From positions 1 to 64,000 of the forward strand of contig JAHILT010000006.1 of NCBI GenBank assembly GCA_018896875.1: DNA of 64,000 nt, written 5' to 3'. How positions within the stretch are numbered: position 1 is the first letter of the stretch; the number at the start of each line of letters is the position of its first letter. Of the stretch, positions 32,482 through 41,307 are shown piece by piece. Below the pieces are notes generated by a model. It made no database searches. It saw only the letters and a list, made by a program, of their open reading frames with translations, and was not told the origin of the DNA. Source of the DNA: Patescibacteria group bacterium. GTDB taxonomy: Bacteria > Patescibacteriota > Minisyncoccia > UBA6257 > 02-FULL-45-10c. Made by a program: the position numbers and the translations under genes.

Positions 32482-32961
32482 CTATTTTGCTATTTTTACT
32501 TTTGTGGGTCGTATCGCTTTATCATTTAATTTCCAACCTTTTACTAATTCTTCTAAAATTGTTCCGCTTTCTTTTTCCGATTCTTCTTGTGATATCGCTT
32601 CGTGGAGCGATGGATTAAATTTCTCTCCTAAAGCTTTTATTTTTTCTAATCCATGGTCTTTTAATATTTTTTCTAATTGGGAGTAGATCGTTTCAATTCC
32701 TTTTTGAGCCTCCTTGTCTTTAGTTGCTATTATGGATAGTTCAAGACTATCTAGGACCGAAAGTAATTCTTCAATAAGTTTTTGATTCCCGAATTTTACT
32801 ATTTGTTCAATTTGCTTTAATCCAGATGTTTGTAAGTTTATATAATCAGCCTTTGTTCTTTTCCATCCGTTTAGATATTCGTCCCTTTCTTTTTCTAAAT
32901 TTATTATTTGTTCTGCAAGTAAATCTGTTTTCGATTTATTTTTATTTTCTTCTTGTTTCAT
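32482..32961 (-). CDS. grpE: Nucleotide exchange factor GrpE
   Basis: A 159-aa DnaK nucleotide exchange factor. The long N-terminal dimerisation helix (IINLEKERDEYLNGWKRTKADYINLQ) leads to the beta domain with KIKALGEKFNPSLHEAIS and VKGWKLNDKAIRPTKVKIAK. Shorter than E. coli GrpE (197 aa) but all segments are present. It lies between hrcA (15 bases) and dnaK. Confidence 0.96.
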   Translation of the reverse strand: MKQEENKNKSKTDLLAEQIINLEKERDEYLNGWKRTKADYINLQTSGLKQIEQIVKFGNQKLIEELLSVLDSLELSIIATKDKEAQKGIETIYSQLEKILKDHGLEKIKALGEKFNPSLHEAISQEESEKESGTILEELVKGWKLNDKAIRPTKVKIAK

Positions 32962-32976
32962 ATCTTATTAGTTTAA

Positions 32977-33720
32977 TTATTTTTTATTTTTAATCGACTC
33001 TTTTATTTTTCTAAGGTATTTAATATTTTTTTCATAATCCATTCTTTTCGGTCCGATAGCTACTAAATAAAATTTATTATTATCAATATTGTAAGAATCT
33101 ATTATTACAGATAAAAACTTGCTTTCGGTAACAGGGCTTTTCTTGCCAATAAATATTTTAGGAAAATTTGAATTATTTATTATCTTTGGAAGTTTCTCTA
33201 GTTTTTCATCAAGCATCTCAAAATCTTTGGCTATTTGACAAAAATCATCTCGTTCGTTTATTTCTAAATTTTCAAAAAGTTCGTTTAGTCCCGTTTTGTA
33301 AACTCTATTTTCATCGGTTCTGTAACCAGCACTTAAGAGTTGCATATCTTGAGAAATTTTATCTAAGAAGTTTGACCATTTTTCATCATCTAAAATGTTT
33401 ATCCCAACACATAATTTATGTGTGGGATTTATTAATTTATTAAAATTTTGATGAAAAATTTCTGCTGAATCAAAAAAATCTTGAACTATATTATTAACGA
33501 TAAATTGATAACCCTTATCGGTAGGGATGCGTCCTCCGGAAATGTGAGACTGACTTAAAAAACCTTGTTCAGTTAATTTATTGAATTCAGAACGAATAGT
33601 AGCGTCTTTCACTCCGAATTTATATTTATTTACAATCTTTTTAGAACTTACTGGTTGTCCTTGTTTAATAAACTCTTGAATAGCAGCTTCTAATATTTTA
33701 TATGTTCTTTCGTCAAACAT
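32977..33720 (-). CDS. hrcA: Heat-inducible repressor HrcA, short form
   Basis: A 247-aa repressor that binds CIRCE operators. The N-terminal winged helix (YKILEAAIQEFIKQGQPVSSKKIVNKYKFGVKDATIRSEFNKLTEQGFLSQSHISGGRIPTDKGY) is well conserved. The following GAF-like part is reduced, making the protein ~90 residues shorter than usual. A 28-bp palindromic repeat is inserted in frame at 33401-33428 (INPTHKLCVGI). A perfect CIRCE lies 120 bases upstream, consistent with autoregulation of hrcA-grpE-dnaK-dnaJ. Confidence 0.92.
   Translation of the reverse strand: MFDERTYKILEAAIQEFIKQGQPVSSKKIVNKYKFGVKDATIRSEFNKLTEQGFLSQSHISGGRIPTDKGYQFIVNNIVQDFFDSAEIFHQNFNKLINPTHKLCVGINILDDEKWSNFLDKISQDMQLLSAGYRTDENRVYKTGLNELFENLEINERDDFCQIAKDFEMLDEKLEKLPKIINNSNFPKIFIGKKSPVTESKFLSVIIDSYNIDNNKFYLVAIGPKRMDYEKNIKYLRKIKESIKNKK
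33401..33428. repeat. Short TCCCACACATAA palindrome inside hrcA
   Basis: On the coding strand ATCCCACACATAA abuts ATTATGTGTTGGGAT. It is the intergenic palindrome at 11957-11983 with one extra T. It preserves the hrcA frame. Confidence 0.85.
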
Positions 33721-33770
33721 GCGAAAAATTAATTTATTAATTTGAACACTTTATTAAATGTTCTTTGAGC

Positions 33771-33790
33771 AATCCGCCAGCTGGCGGATT
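33771..33790. repeat. Perfect 20-bp palindrome (AATCCGCCAG/CTGGCGGATT)
   Basis: A perfect inverted repeat in the hrcA upstream region, between the start codon and the promoter, so it would be in the leader RNA. Half-sites resemble CCGTCAACTGGCGG at 52208. Confidence 0.8.
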
Positions 33791-33825
33791 ATTTAATAGG
33801 GTAATTTAAAAGTTAATTACAATAT

Positions 33826-33855
33826 AGTATAAATCAACATTGGCACTCTCGTCAA
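33826..33855 (-). promoter_or_regulatory. Heat-shock operon promoter
   Basis: On the minus strand TTGACG (33855-33850), 18 bases and TATACT (33831-33826). The -35 box lies within the CIRCE spacer, so HrcA binding would block polymerase. Confidence 0.75.
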
Positions 33856-33866
33856 GGGAGTGCCAA
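33840..33866. promoter_or_regulatory. CIRCE operator for HrcA
   Basis: TTGGCACTC, a 9-bp spacer (TCGTCAAGG) and GAGTGCCAA form the perfect 9-9-9 inverted repeat that HrcA binds (consensus TTAGCACTC-N9-GAGTGCTAA with one symmetrical change). Confidence 0.95.
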
Positions 33867-33873
33867 TAACTAT

Positions 33874-33920
33874 GGAGCAATTTCCAACGGCTCATATATT
33901 GAGCCGTTGGAAATTGCTCC
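33874..33920. repeat. Long perfect palindrome between hrcA and secD
   Basis: Two 21-bp exact arms (GGAGCAATTTCCAACGGCTCA and its complement) around a 5-base centre. Its inner core, ATTTCCAACGGCTCA plus complement, recurs at 48162-48199. No T run follows, so it is not a standard terminator. Confidence 0.9.
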
Positions 33921-34031
33921 AAATGGCGGTTTTAGTTTTGTTTTTAAATTTTAATAATTTTACATTTTTTATGATTTGCCATTTCAAAAATAATTTCGTA
34001 CAATAATCAACATATTATTTAGACCTAAAAA

Positions 34032-35294
34032 ATGAAAGCGAAAAATTTAACTTTATTTATAATTGTATTAGCTTTAACTATTTTAGCGGTTTTCTTTGTT
34101 TATCCTAAGCCACCAATTGGCGGATACCTAAGTCAGCATCTTCCATGGCGAATGGGCTTGGATTTAGTTGGAGGAAGTTATTTGGTTTACGAAGTTGATA
34201 TGACAGATGTCACATCTGCCGATAGAGGCTATGTTATGGATGGACTAAGAGATGTTATTGAAGAAAGAGTTAATTTGTTTGGCGTTGCTGAGCCTAGGGT
34301 TACCGCTTCTCAGTCTGGCGATGATTATCGTTTGAATGTTGAGCTTGCTGGAGTGAAAGACATAAAAGAAGCTATTAAACAAATCGGAGAAACTCCATTT
34401 TTACAGTTTGCCGAAATAGGAGAAATCCCTGATTCTGTTTCTACTTCTACGCCTGTTGAGTCAGAATTTATTTTTAGCGATCTTAATGGAAGATTTATAA
34501 AAAGCGCGCATCTTAATTTCACCGATGTAGGTTTGCCATTAGTTAGTATAGAATTTGATAGTGAGGGCTCAGAGCTTTTTGAACAATTAACTACTAAAAA
34601 TGTTGGAAAGCCATTGGCTATATTTTTAGACAATAATCTTATAAGTGCTCCAAGAGTAAACGAACCAATTAGTGGAGGCAGGGCGCAAATTACAGGCATT
34701 GACGATATTAAGGAAGCTAAAAAATTAGTAGAAAGATTTAACGCCGGTGCTTTGCCAGCTCCAGTTACTTTAATAAATCAACAAACTATTAGCGCTTCTT
34801 TAGGTCAGGACTCTCTAGAAAAAACTCTTTGGGCGGGTATTTGGGGAACTTTGGCTATAATGTTGTTTATGCTGTTTTATTATCAAGGACTAGGTCTTTT
34901 TGCTTGTATAGCTTTGTTTATATATATAGCTTTGACATTAGCTGTGTTTAAACTTTTTTCGGTAACTATGACACTGGCTGGCATAGCTGGTTTCGTTTTA
35001 TCTATTGGTATGGCTATTGATGCAAATATTTTAATATTTGAAAGAACTAAAGAAGAGGTCAGAAAAGGATCGCGAACACTTATTGCTATAGAAGAAGGAT
35101 TTAAAAGAGCGTGGACTTCTATTAGAGATTCTAATTTGACCACTATTTTAACAGCTTTGATTCTTTATAATTTAACTTCTGGTTTTGTAAAAGGCTTTGC
35201 GTTAACTTTGCTTATAGGTGTAATTATAAGTATGTTTACAGCTATCACAGTTACTAAGAATTTATTAAAAATATTTTACGCAAAGGATAATTAA
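34032..35294 (+). CDS. secD: Protein translocase subunit SecD
   Basis: A 420-aa RND-type membrane protein that uses proton flow to help preproteins leave the Sec channel. One N-terminal membrane segment (about residues 5-25), the motif GLDLVGGSYLVYEVD, a small periplasmic region ending SGGRAQITGI and FNAGALPAPVTLINQQTISASLGQDSL, then five C-terminal membrane segments with AGFVLSIGMAIDANILIFERTKEE are present. Shorter than E. coli SecD because the P1 head is reduced. secF follows after 8 bases. Confidence 0.97.
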   Translation: MKAKNLTLFIIVLALTILAVFFVYPKPPIGGYLSQHLPWRMGLDLVGGSYLVYEVDMTDVTSADRGYVMDGLRDVIEERVNLFGVAEPRVTASQSGDDYRLNVELAGVKDIKEAIKQIGETPFLQFAEIGEIPDSVSTSTPVESEFIFSDLNGRFIKSAHLNFTDVGLPLVSIEFDSEGSELFEQLTTKNVGKPLAIFLDNNLISAPRVNEPISGGRAQITGIDDIKEAKKLVERFNAGALPAPVTLINQQTISASLGQDSLEKTLWAGIWGTLAIMLFMLFYYQGLGLFACIALFIYIALTLAVFKLFSVTMTLAGIAGFVLSIGMAIDANILIFERTKEEVRKGSRTLIAIEEGFKRAWTSIRDSNLTTILTALILYNLTSGFVKGFALTLLIGVIISMFTAITVTKNLLKIFYAKDN

Positions 35295-35302
35295 GTAACT
35301 AT

Positions 35303-36190
35303 ATGTTTGATTTAATTAAATACAAAAAATTATCTATAGGAATCTCTATTGTTTTGGTTTTGGTATCTTTGTTTAGTATCTCTACTTATGGTTTTAAACA
35401 AGGTGTTGATTTTGCTGGAGGTACTTTGTGGCAACTTAGTCTCTCTGAAAAAGAAATTGATGTTCCCGAAATAAAAAATTATTTAGAAACTACATTAGGT
35501 CTTGATAATTTTGTAGTCACTACTGGGCTAGAAGAAGGAGTTTTGATGATTAGAGCTAAAGAATTTTCAGAAGAACAACATCAAATTTATTTTGAACAAA
35601 TAAAACAAGATTTTGGACAAGTTGAAGAACTACGTTTTGAAAGTATCGGACCTATTATTGGAGCTGAACTTAGAGAAAAAGCTATCTGGGCTTTTATCTT
35701 AACTCTTTTTGGCATTTCTTTATATATAGCTTTTGCCTTTAGAAAAGTTTCTTATCCAGTTAGTTCATGGAGATATGGTTGGGCTACTTTAATTTGTCTT
35801 TTTCATGACGCTATAATTTCGGCCGGACTTTATGCGTGGTGGGGGAACATTAAGGGATTGGAACTTGATTCTAATTTTGTTGTGGCAATATTAGCAATAA
35901 TGGGTTTTTCGGTTCACGATACGATTGTTGTTTTTGACAGAATAAGAGAAAACTTAATAACTCAAAAAGGTAAGAAGTTGGGCGAAATAATAAATATCAG
36001 TATTAACCAAACACTTACTAGATCAATAAATACATCTTTTACATTGGTATTGGTATTAACGTCTATGTTCTTATTTGGCGCATTTAGTCTAAGTCATTTC
36101 GTGCTTTTGATATTAGTTGGAACAGTTATAGGAACCTATTCTTCCATCTTTTTGGCCAGTCCGCTTTTGACCTATTTACAAAAGAAATAG
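35303..36190 (+). CDS. secF: Protein translocase subunit SecF
   Basis: A 295-aa SecF, partner of SecD. N-terminal membrane helix, then YGFKQGVDFAGGTLWQL, the motif ESIGPIIGAELREKAIWA, and a membrane domain with GFSVHDTIVVFDRIRENL and NQTLTRSINTSFT, all standard. An inserted WRYGWATLICLFHDAIIS region fits the family. It is cotranscribed with secD. Confidence 0.97.
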   Translation: MFDLIKYKKLSIGISIVLVLVSLFSISTYGFKQGVDFAGGTLWQLSLSEKEIDVPEIKNYLETTLGLDNFVVTTGLEEGVLMIRAKEFSEEQHQIYFEQIKQDFGQVEELRFESIGPIIGAELREKAIWAFILTLFGISLYIAFAFRKVSYPVSSWRYGWATLICLFHDAIISAGLYAWWGNIKGLELDSNFVVAILAIMGFSVHDTIVVFDRIRENLITQKGKKLGEIINISINQTLTRSINTSFTLVLVLTSMFLFGAFSLSHFVLLILVGTVIGTYSSIFLASPLLTYLQKK

Positions 36191-36246
36191 TTTATGGCAT
36201 TATATTCATAGGTAATAAGTAGGGTTGATTTAAAAATAATAAATGT

Positions 36247-37293
36247 ATGATTAAAAGCAATACAGAAAAATTACTAGATCAAATATTAAGTATTTTAAAT
36301 TCTAGACAAAAAGATGTTATTGAACGTCGTTTTGGATTAAGAGATGGAAAGCCTATCACTTTGGCCGAGCTTGGTAATAATTATTCTATCACTAGAGAAA
36401 GAGTAAGACAGATTGAAGCCGAGTCATTAAAAGAACTTAGAAAGTTTATTAAAGGAGGAATTTTAGACAAACTTTTAACAACTACAAGCAAGCATGTTAA
36501 AAATATGGGCGGAGCTAGAAGAGAAACCTTGCTTTTGGCTGATTTTCAATTATTACTTGGAGAAAAAACTTCTCCAATGTTTAATAACCAAATTAAGTTT
36601 TTATTAGAACTTGACGGTTCTTTTAAATATTACACAGAAGATGGGGAATTTTATTCTTATTGGTATCAAGAAGATGCTAAACAGAAAAAAATTATTGGTT
36701 TTATTACCAAGCTTGTTAAATATATGAAAACTAAGAAAGAAAAAGTTCTTTCTCATAACAGCGTAGATAAAGTTTTCAAAGAAGCTATTAAGCCTAATAA
36801 TTTAAAAGATTTAATAGCTTTAAATTATATTTCTATTTCTAAAAATTTCCATATTAATAATTTTGGAGATTTTGGCTTATCTAGTTGGAAAGAAATTAAT
36901 CCTCGTACTATTTGCGATTGGGCTTATATGGTTTTAAAGAAAGAAAAGAAATCTTTGCATTTTACGGAAATAGCCAATGCTATCAAAGTATATAAAAATG
37001 TTGATAAAAAAATTAATTCTCAAACAGTACATAATGAACTTATTAAAGATAGCAAGTTTATATTAGTTGGACGTGGTATGTACAATTTGAAAGAATTTGG
37101 ACATATTTCTGGCACAGCCAAAGAAGTAATGGCAAGAATTTTGAAAAGTCAGGGACCACTTAAACCAAAGGAGTTAATAGAATTTGTTTTAAAAGAAAGA
37201 ATTTTTAAGAAAAATACTATTTTTATTAATCTTCAAAACAGAAAACATTTTACTCGTTTAGACGATGGTAAGTATAAAGCTAATCTAGCTTAA
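36247..37293 (+). CDS. Sigma-70 region 4 / HARE-HTH DNA-binding protein
   Basis: A 348-aa protein. Residues 1-67 match sigma-70 region 4: LNSRQKDVIERRFGLRDGKPITLAELGNNYSITRERVRQIEAESLKELR, which reads the -35 box in sigma factors. No regions 1-3 are present, so it cannot be a complete sigma factor. Residues ~230-295 (LHFTEIANAIKVYKNVDKKINSQTVHNELIKDSKFILVGRGMYNL) resemble a HARE-HTH winged helix like that of RNA polymerase delta. It may modify promoter recognition; that is inferred. It follows secF by 56 bases. Confidence 0.85.
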   Translation: MIKSNTEKLLDQILSILNSRQKDVIERRFGLRDGKPITLAELGNNYSITRERVRQIEAESLKELRKFIKGGILDKLLTTTSKHVKNMGGARRETLLLADFQLLLGEKTSPMFNNQIKFLLELDGSFKYYTEDGEFYSYWYQEDAKQKKIIGFITKLVKYMKTKKEKVLSHNSVDKVFKEAIKPNNLKDLIALNYISISKNFHINNFGDFGLSSWKEINPRTICDWAYMVLKKEKKSLHFTEIANAIKVYKNVDKKINSQTVHNELIKDSKFILVGRGMYNLKEFGHISGTAKEVMARILKSQGPLKPKELIEFVLKERIFKKNTIFINLQNRKHFTRLDDGKYKANLA

Positions 37294-37341
37294 TTCTATT
37301 AGCTTTTGTTTTTTGGTTCTTTTCTTGTAGAATAATACTAT

Positions 37342-38640
37342 ATGGATATGAATATCTGGGAAATAGCGCCTAGCATAGGAAGATTTATTTCGGAGTTTTT
37401 AATAAGTAGCTGGTGGGTGATTATGCCTATCGGTTTGTTTTTTATTTTTATAAATTTTTGGTGTTGGGGATTAAGAGTTCTTTTTTTGCAAAAAATGGAA
37501 TGGGTTTTTTTAGAAATTAGACTTCCAAGAAATATTTTAAAGACTCCGAAAGCGATGGAGAATATTTTTACTGGACTCCATAGTCTCTATTCTGGAGAGT
37601 TATCATGGGAAGATATTTATTTAAAAGGAAAGGTTATGCCTTGGTATTCTTTTGAAATTGTTGGTTATGCCGGTGGTGTAAGTTTTTATGTTAGGGCGCC
37701 AGAATTTACTAGAAATTTAGTTGAATCTGCGGTTTATTCTGAATATCCTGATGCAGAAATATCTTTGGCTGATGATTATATAAATTTTATGCCGAATGTT
37801 TTACCTAATAATACTTATGATATTTGGGGCAATGACTATGTTTTATCTAAAGATAATCCGTATCCTATAAAAACTTATCCTTATTTTGAGTCTCCATCTG
37901 AAGAACAAAGACTTGATCCTGTCTCTGCTATAACAGAAGTTATGTCCAAATTACACGAAGGAGAGGCTATTTGGCTTCAGTATCTTATGATGCCCGTCGG
38001 AGAAAAATGGAAAGAAGAAGGAGACGAGATAAGAGATAAAATGTATGCGAGAAAAAAACCGTCATCTCCTCCCAGCTTTTTAGGCGGACTTATTGATGGT
38101 CTCTTAGAGTTTTTTAAAAATTTATTAAAAGGAGTTATTGAAGAACCTATATGGGCAGATGAAAAAAAACAAAATGAAGATAAACTTCAAACACCGCATT
38201 TGTCCCCAGGAGAAAGGAATGTTTTGGAGGCTGTTGAAAATAAGGTTTCTAAATTTGGTTTTGAAACAGCCGTGAGGTTTGTTTATATTGATAAGGCAGA
38301 TGAATTTACACAACTTAATGTTTCTGCTATATCTGGCGCCTTTAAACAATTTGGCACTCAGGATATGAATAGTTTTAAAATTGTAAGCGATACCAAGACA
38401 TTTGTTACTAGTTCTAAATTTACAACTAAGAGTTGGTTTAGAAAAAGCAAAGTACATGCAAGAAAAAGAGCTATCTATGACGCTTATAGATTAAGATCTA
38501 TTCCTTCAAAAACTTCTATTTTATGTACAGAAGAATTAGCAACAATTTATCACTTCCCATTATCTAGCGTGGAAGCTCCGCTTTTGCGCAGATTAGAAAC
38601 TAGAAAAGGAGAGCCTCCTGTTAGTTTACCAATTGCTTAA
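37342..38640 (+). CDS. Membrane partner of the VirD4-like ATPase
   Basis: A 432-aa protein with an N-terminal transmembrane segment (about residues 22-45) followed by a soluble domain (LPRNILKTPKAMENIFTGLHSLYSGELSWEDIYLKG, FEIVGYAGGVSFYVRAPEFTRNLVESAVYSEYPDAEI). A hydrophobic amphipathic stretch at about 245-270 (PPSFLGGLIDGLLEFFKNLLKG) may also touch the membrane. The C-terminal part ends FPLSSVEAPLLRRLETRKGEPPVSLP. It lies 17 bases before the ATPase gene, an arrangement common in Patescibacteria. Function is unknown; a role with the ATPase in DNA or protein transfer is inference. Confidence 0.75.
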   Translation: MDMNIWEIAPSIGRFISEFLISSWWVIMPIGLFFIFINFWCWGLRVLFLQKMEWVFLEIRLPRNILKTPKAMENIFTGLHSLYSGELSWEDIYLKGKVMPWYSFEIVGYAGGVSFYVRAPEFTRNLVESAVYSEYPDAEISLADDYINFMPNVLPNNTYDIWGNDYVLSKDNPYPIKTYPYFESPSEEQRLDPVSAITEVMSKLHEGEAIWLQYLMMPVGEKWKEEGDEIRDKMYARKKPSSPPSFLGGLIDGLLEFFKNLLKGVIEEPIWADEKKQNEDKLQTPHLSPGERNVLEAVENKVSKFGFETAVRFVYIDKADEFTQLNVSAISGAFKQFGTQDMNSFKIVSDTKTFVTSSKFTTKSWFRKSKVHARKRAIYDAYRLRSIPSKTSILCTEELATIYHFPLSSVEAPLLRRLETRKGEPPVSLPIA

Positions 38641-38657
38641 ATAACAATTTACTTACT

Positions 38658-40208
38658 ATGGATGATATAACAATATTTGGAAAAACAAATTTTAGAAACG
38701 AAGAAAAAAGATTTGGTATAAAAACTGACGATAGAAGACGCCATATGTACATCATAGGTAAAACGGGCGTAGGAAAATCAACGTTGTTAGAAAATATGAT
38801 TGTGGCTGATATTAAGGCTGGGAAGGGCGTTGCTTTGGTTGATCCTCATGGAGAAACAGCTGAAAAAATACTTGATTTTATTCCAGAGGAAAGACTAAAT
38901 GATGTCGTTTATTTTAATCCTCAGGATATTAATTTCCCTATTGCTTTTAATCCGTTGGAACAGGTAGGGATAGAATACAGATACTTAGTGGCTTCTGGCA
39001 TTATGGGTGTTTTCAAAAAAATATGGCCCGATGTTTGGTCTGCTAGAATGGAGTACATATTAAATAATTCTTTATTAGCGCTTTTAGAATATCCAGGTTC
39101 TACTTTATTAGGCATAATGAGACTTCTTTCGGACAAGGAGTATAGAAAAGTTATTGTTGATAATTTGCAAGATCCAGTGGTAAAAAGTTTTTGGACAAAT
39201 GAATTTGCTAAATATACCCAAAGATTAGAAAGTGAAGCTACTGCTGCTATTCAAAATAAAGTTGGGCAGTTTGTTACTAATCCGCTTATTAGAAATGTTT
39301 TAGGGCAATCTAAATCGTCTATAGATATGAAAAAAATGATGGATGAAGAGAAGATTTTAATTGCTAATCTTTCTAAGGGAAAAATAGGAGAAGATAATTC
39401 TAATTTATTAGGAGCTATGCTTATTACTAAAATTCAGCTAGCCGCAATGTCTAGGGTTGATACACCAGAAAATCAAAGAAAAGATTTTTATCTTTATGTA
39501 GATGAATTTCAAAATTTTGCCACTGATTCTTTTGCCGCTATTTTATCTGAAGCTAGGAAGTATCATTTGTGTCTTATTATGGCTCATCAATATATTCGTC
39601 AACTAACAAACGGCGAAAATACAAAAGTTAGAGATGCTGTTTTTGGTAATGTTGGCACAATGATAGCTTTTAGGGTTGGGGCTGAAGATGGAGAGTTTTT
39701 AGAAAAAGAATATCAACCAGATTTTTTGGTAAATGATTTTGTTAATCTTCCTAAATATAATTTTTATACTAAGTTAATGATTGATGGTGTTGCTTCTAAA
39801 CCATTTTCTGCTAAATCTGTAGGGCCGTTAGAACAATCAGGAGAAAGTTTTAAGGATGTCGTTATAGAAAATAGCCGTAGAGTCTATAGTACTCCAAGAG
39901 AAGTTATAGAAAAGAAGATAGCATTAGAATGGTCAGTTGGAGGAAGAGAATTGGCACAAAATAAGTTAGGTAAAACAACAGAACGTCCTTTATCTGAAGT
40001 TTTAGAACAAACAGACAAATATAAAGGCAATTCCTTTGGACATAGAGAGCAAGAAAGAAGAACAGCTCCAAAACATTTTGATAGACCGGCTAAAAAAAAG
40101 GTAGACATGGTTGATTTAAGAAAAGCGTTAAAACAAAGTTTGACTAAAGATTTTGGAGATCAAGAAAGTATTCCCGAAAGCCCTAAAAAAGATGAGAATA
40201 TAATATAG
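38658..40208 (+). CDS. VirD4/TraD-like (DUF87) ATPase
   Basis: A 516-aa ATPase of the HerA/VirD4 coupling-protein group. Walker A is GKTGVGKST (34-42), with GVALVDPHGETAEKILDFIP after it; Walker B is FYLYVDEFQNFATDSF; LSEARKYHLCLIMAHQYIRQL is the family sensor region. No transmembrane helices are seen; the preceding gene could provide the anchor. The C-terminal 80 residues are charged and likely disordered. Such proteins move DNA or proteins through membranes or act on ends of DNA. No other type IV secretion genes lie nearby. Confidence 0.88.
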   Translation: MDDITIFGKTNFRNEEKRFGIKTDDRRRHMYIIGKTGVGKSTLLENMIVADIKAGKGVALVDPHGETAEKILDFIPEERLNDVVYFNPQDINFPIAFNPLEQVGIEYRYLVASGIMGVFKKIWPDVWSARMEYILNNSLLALLEYPGSTLLGIMRLLSDKEYRKVIVDNLQDPVVKSFWTNEFAKYTQRLESEATAAIQNKVGQFVTNPLIRNVLGQSKSSIDMKKMMDEEKILIANLSKGKIGEDNSNLLGAMLITKIQLAAMSRVDTPENQRKDFYLYVDEFQNFATDSFAAILSEARKYHLCLIMAHQYIRQLTNGENTKVRDAVFGNVGTMIAFRVGAEDGEFLEKEYQPDFLVNDFVNLPKYNFYTKLMIDGVASKPFSAKSVGPLEQSGESFKDVVIENSRRVYSTPREVIEKKIALEWSVGGRELAQNKLGKTTERPLSEVLEQTDKYKGNSFGHREQERRTAPKHFDRPAKKKVDMVDLRKALKQSLTKDFGDQESIPESPKKDENII

Positions 40209-40216
40209 TCTATTTC

Positions 40217-40789
40217 TTATTTCGCTTTCTCTACTCTTTCTACGTACTGTCCAGTGTCTGTATTTATCCTAATAATATCGTCGGTGTTTATAAATAAGGG
40301 GACAGCTACTTGTACTCCGGTTTCTAGTGTCGCCATTTTTGTTCCTCCTTGTGCGGTATTGCCACGTGTACCTGGGGGCGCGTCTTTGATTTTTACTTCA
40401 ATTTTAATTGGAAGTTTTATAGACAAAATTTGTTCGTCTAATTTCATAGCTAGGACTTCACTATTAGATTTTATAAAATCAATACCGTTGCCAACTTTTT
40501 CCTTAGAAATTTCGAATCTATTTTTTGGATTTCCCTTTTCGCAGAACCAATATTGTCCTTTGTTGTTATATAAATATATAATTGGAACTTTGTCTACTTC
40601 GATTTCTTTAAGGTTCTCGTTTTGGTGAAAATTTCTTTCAATAACTTGTCCTGTTATTAAATTTTTTATCTTAGTTTTTGCTACAGGTTTTCTTTGTTGC
40701 ATTCTTAAAAATTCGTATGCTAATACTTCATACGGAGTGCCGTCAACTTCAAAAAGAGTTCCTATTTTTAATTCATTATAACTAAGCAT
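40217..40789 (-). CDS. efp: Elongation factor P with unusual tip loop
   Basis: A 190-aa EF-P that rescues ribosomes stalled at proline runs. All three beta-barrel domains are recognisable (SYNELKIGTLFEVDGTPYEVL; LSIKLPIKIEVKIKDAPPGTRG; VQVAVPLFINTDDIIRINTDTGQYVERV). The tip loop that is PGKG with a modifiable Lys in E. coli reads RMQQRKPVAKTK here, placing Gln at the modified position by simple alignment. It is convergent with the ATPase gene, 8 bases apart. Confidence 0.95.
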   Translation of the reverse strand: MLSYNELKIGTLFEVDGTPYEVLAYEFLRMQQRKPVAKTKIKNLITGQVIERNFHQNENLKEIEVDKVPIIYLYNNKGQYWFCEKGNPKNRFEISKEKVGNGIDFIKSNSEVLAMKLDEQILSIKLPIKIEVKIKDAPPGTRGNTAQGGTKMATLETGVQVAVPLFINTDDIIRINTDTGQYVERVEKAK

Positions 40790-40883
40790 ATATTTGATTT
40801 TACGTTAGAAAAAGCATTTAGGCAAGAATAATTTGATTTATAATGGTAAGTATTTTATTATGATGTTAGTTATTTAAAAGACC

Positions 40884-40889
40884 TATAAT
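40884..40889 (+). promoter_or_regulatory. -10 box of the Cys-rich protein gene
   Basis: A consensus TATAAT lies 29 bases before ATG 40918, leaving room for the AAGGAGG site at 40908-40914. No convincing -35 is seen. Confidence 0.5.
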
Positions 40890-40917
40890 ATAAGAATATT
40901 CGGTCAAGGAGGATAAT

Positions 40918-41235
40918 ATGAATAATTTGAAAGAATTAAGATTTGGGGATCTTGAGGATATTATTTTGATTAAAAAAGTAGAAGTTCAATCGCTACAGAA
41001 AGAGCTTAATTCTTTGTTTAATCAAGAATGTGATTATGTTAAAAACTGCAGTTTTCGCAATGAAAAAACTGGTTGTAATCTTTGTATATTAAAAGATGAA
41101 TGTAGAGAAGAATCTAGAAAGATATTTGCGAGAATAGATATTCTTGAGGAAAAAATAGCTGGGATGTTACGAAAATTAGAATCTTTGTTTTTTGAATTGT
41201 TTGTAAAACAACAAAAAGAATCCAAAGAATCTTAA
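40918..41235 (+). CDS. Small cysteine-rich coiled-coil protein
   Basis: A 105-aa protein. Two helical, charged ends (LEDIILIKKVEVQSLQKELNSLF and IFARIDILEEKIAGMLRKLESLFF) flank a cysteine cluster (CDYVKNCSFRNEKTGCNLCILKDEC, six Cys at about residues 40-64) that could bind zinc. It resembles a helical hairpin closed by a metal knuckle. No family is recognised. AAGGAGG precedes ATG, and a strong terminator follows 6 bases after the stop, making a monocistronic unit. Confidence 0.75.
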   Translation: MNNLKELRFGDLEDIILIKKVEVQSLQKELNSLFNQECDYVKNCSFRNEKTGCNLCILKDECREESRKIFARIDILEEKIAGMLRKLESLFFELFVKQQKESKES

Positions 41236-41240
41236 AAACT

Positions 41241-41274
41241 GCCCCCTTACTCGCAATAGAGTAAGGGGGCTTTA
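41241..41274 (+). terminator. Intrinsic terminator after the Cys-rich gene
   Basis: Stem GCCCCCTTACTC/GAGTAAGGGGGC, loop GCAATA, then TTTA. Confidence 0.9.
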
Positions 41275-41307
41275 TTAAATGATAGATTATTAGTAATCTT
41301 TAAACTT

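Noticed and set aside
38658..40208. Conjugative or type IV secretion island
   Set aside because: Only a coupling-protein-like ATPase and one membrane partner are present; no relaxase, VirB4 or pilin genes are nearby.
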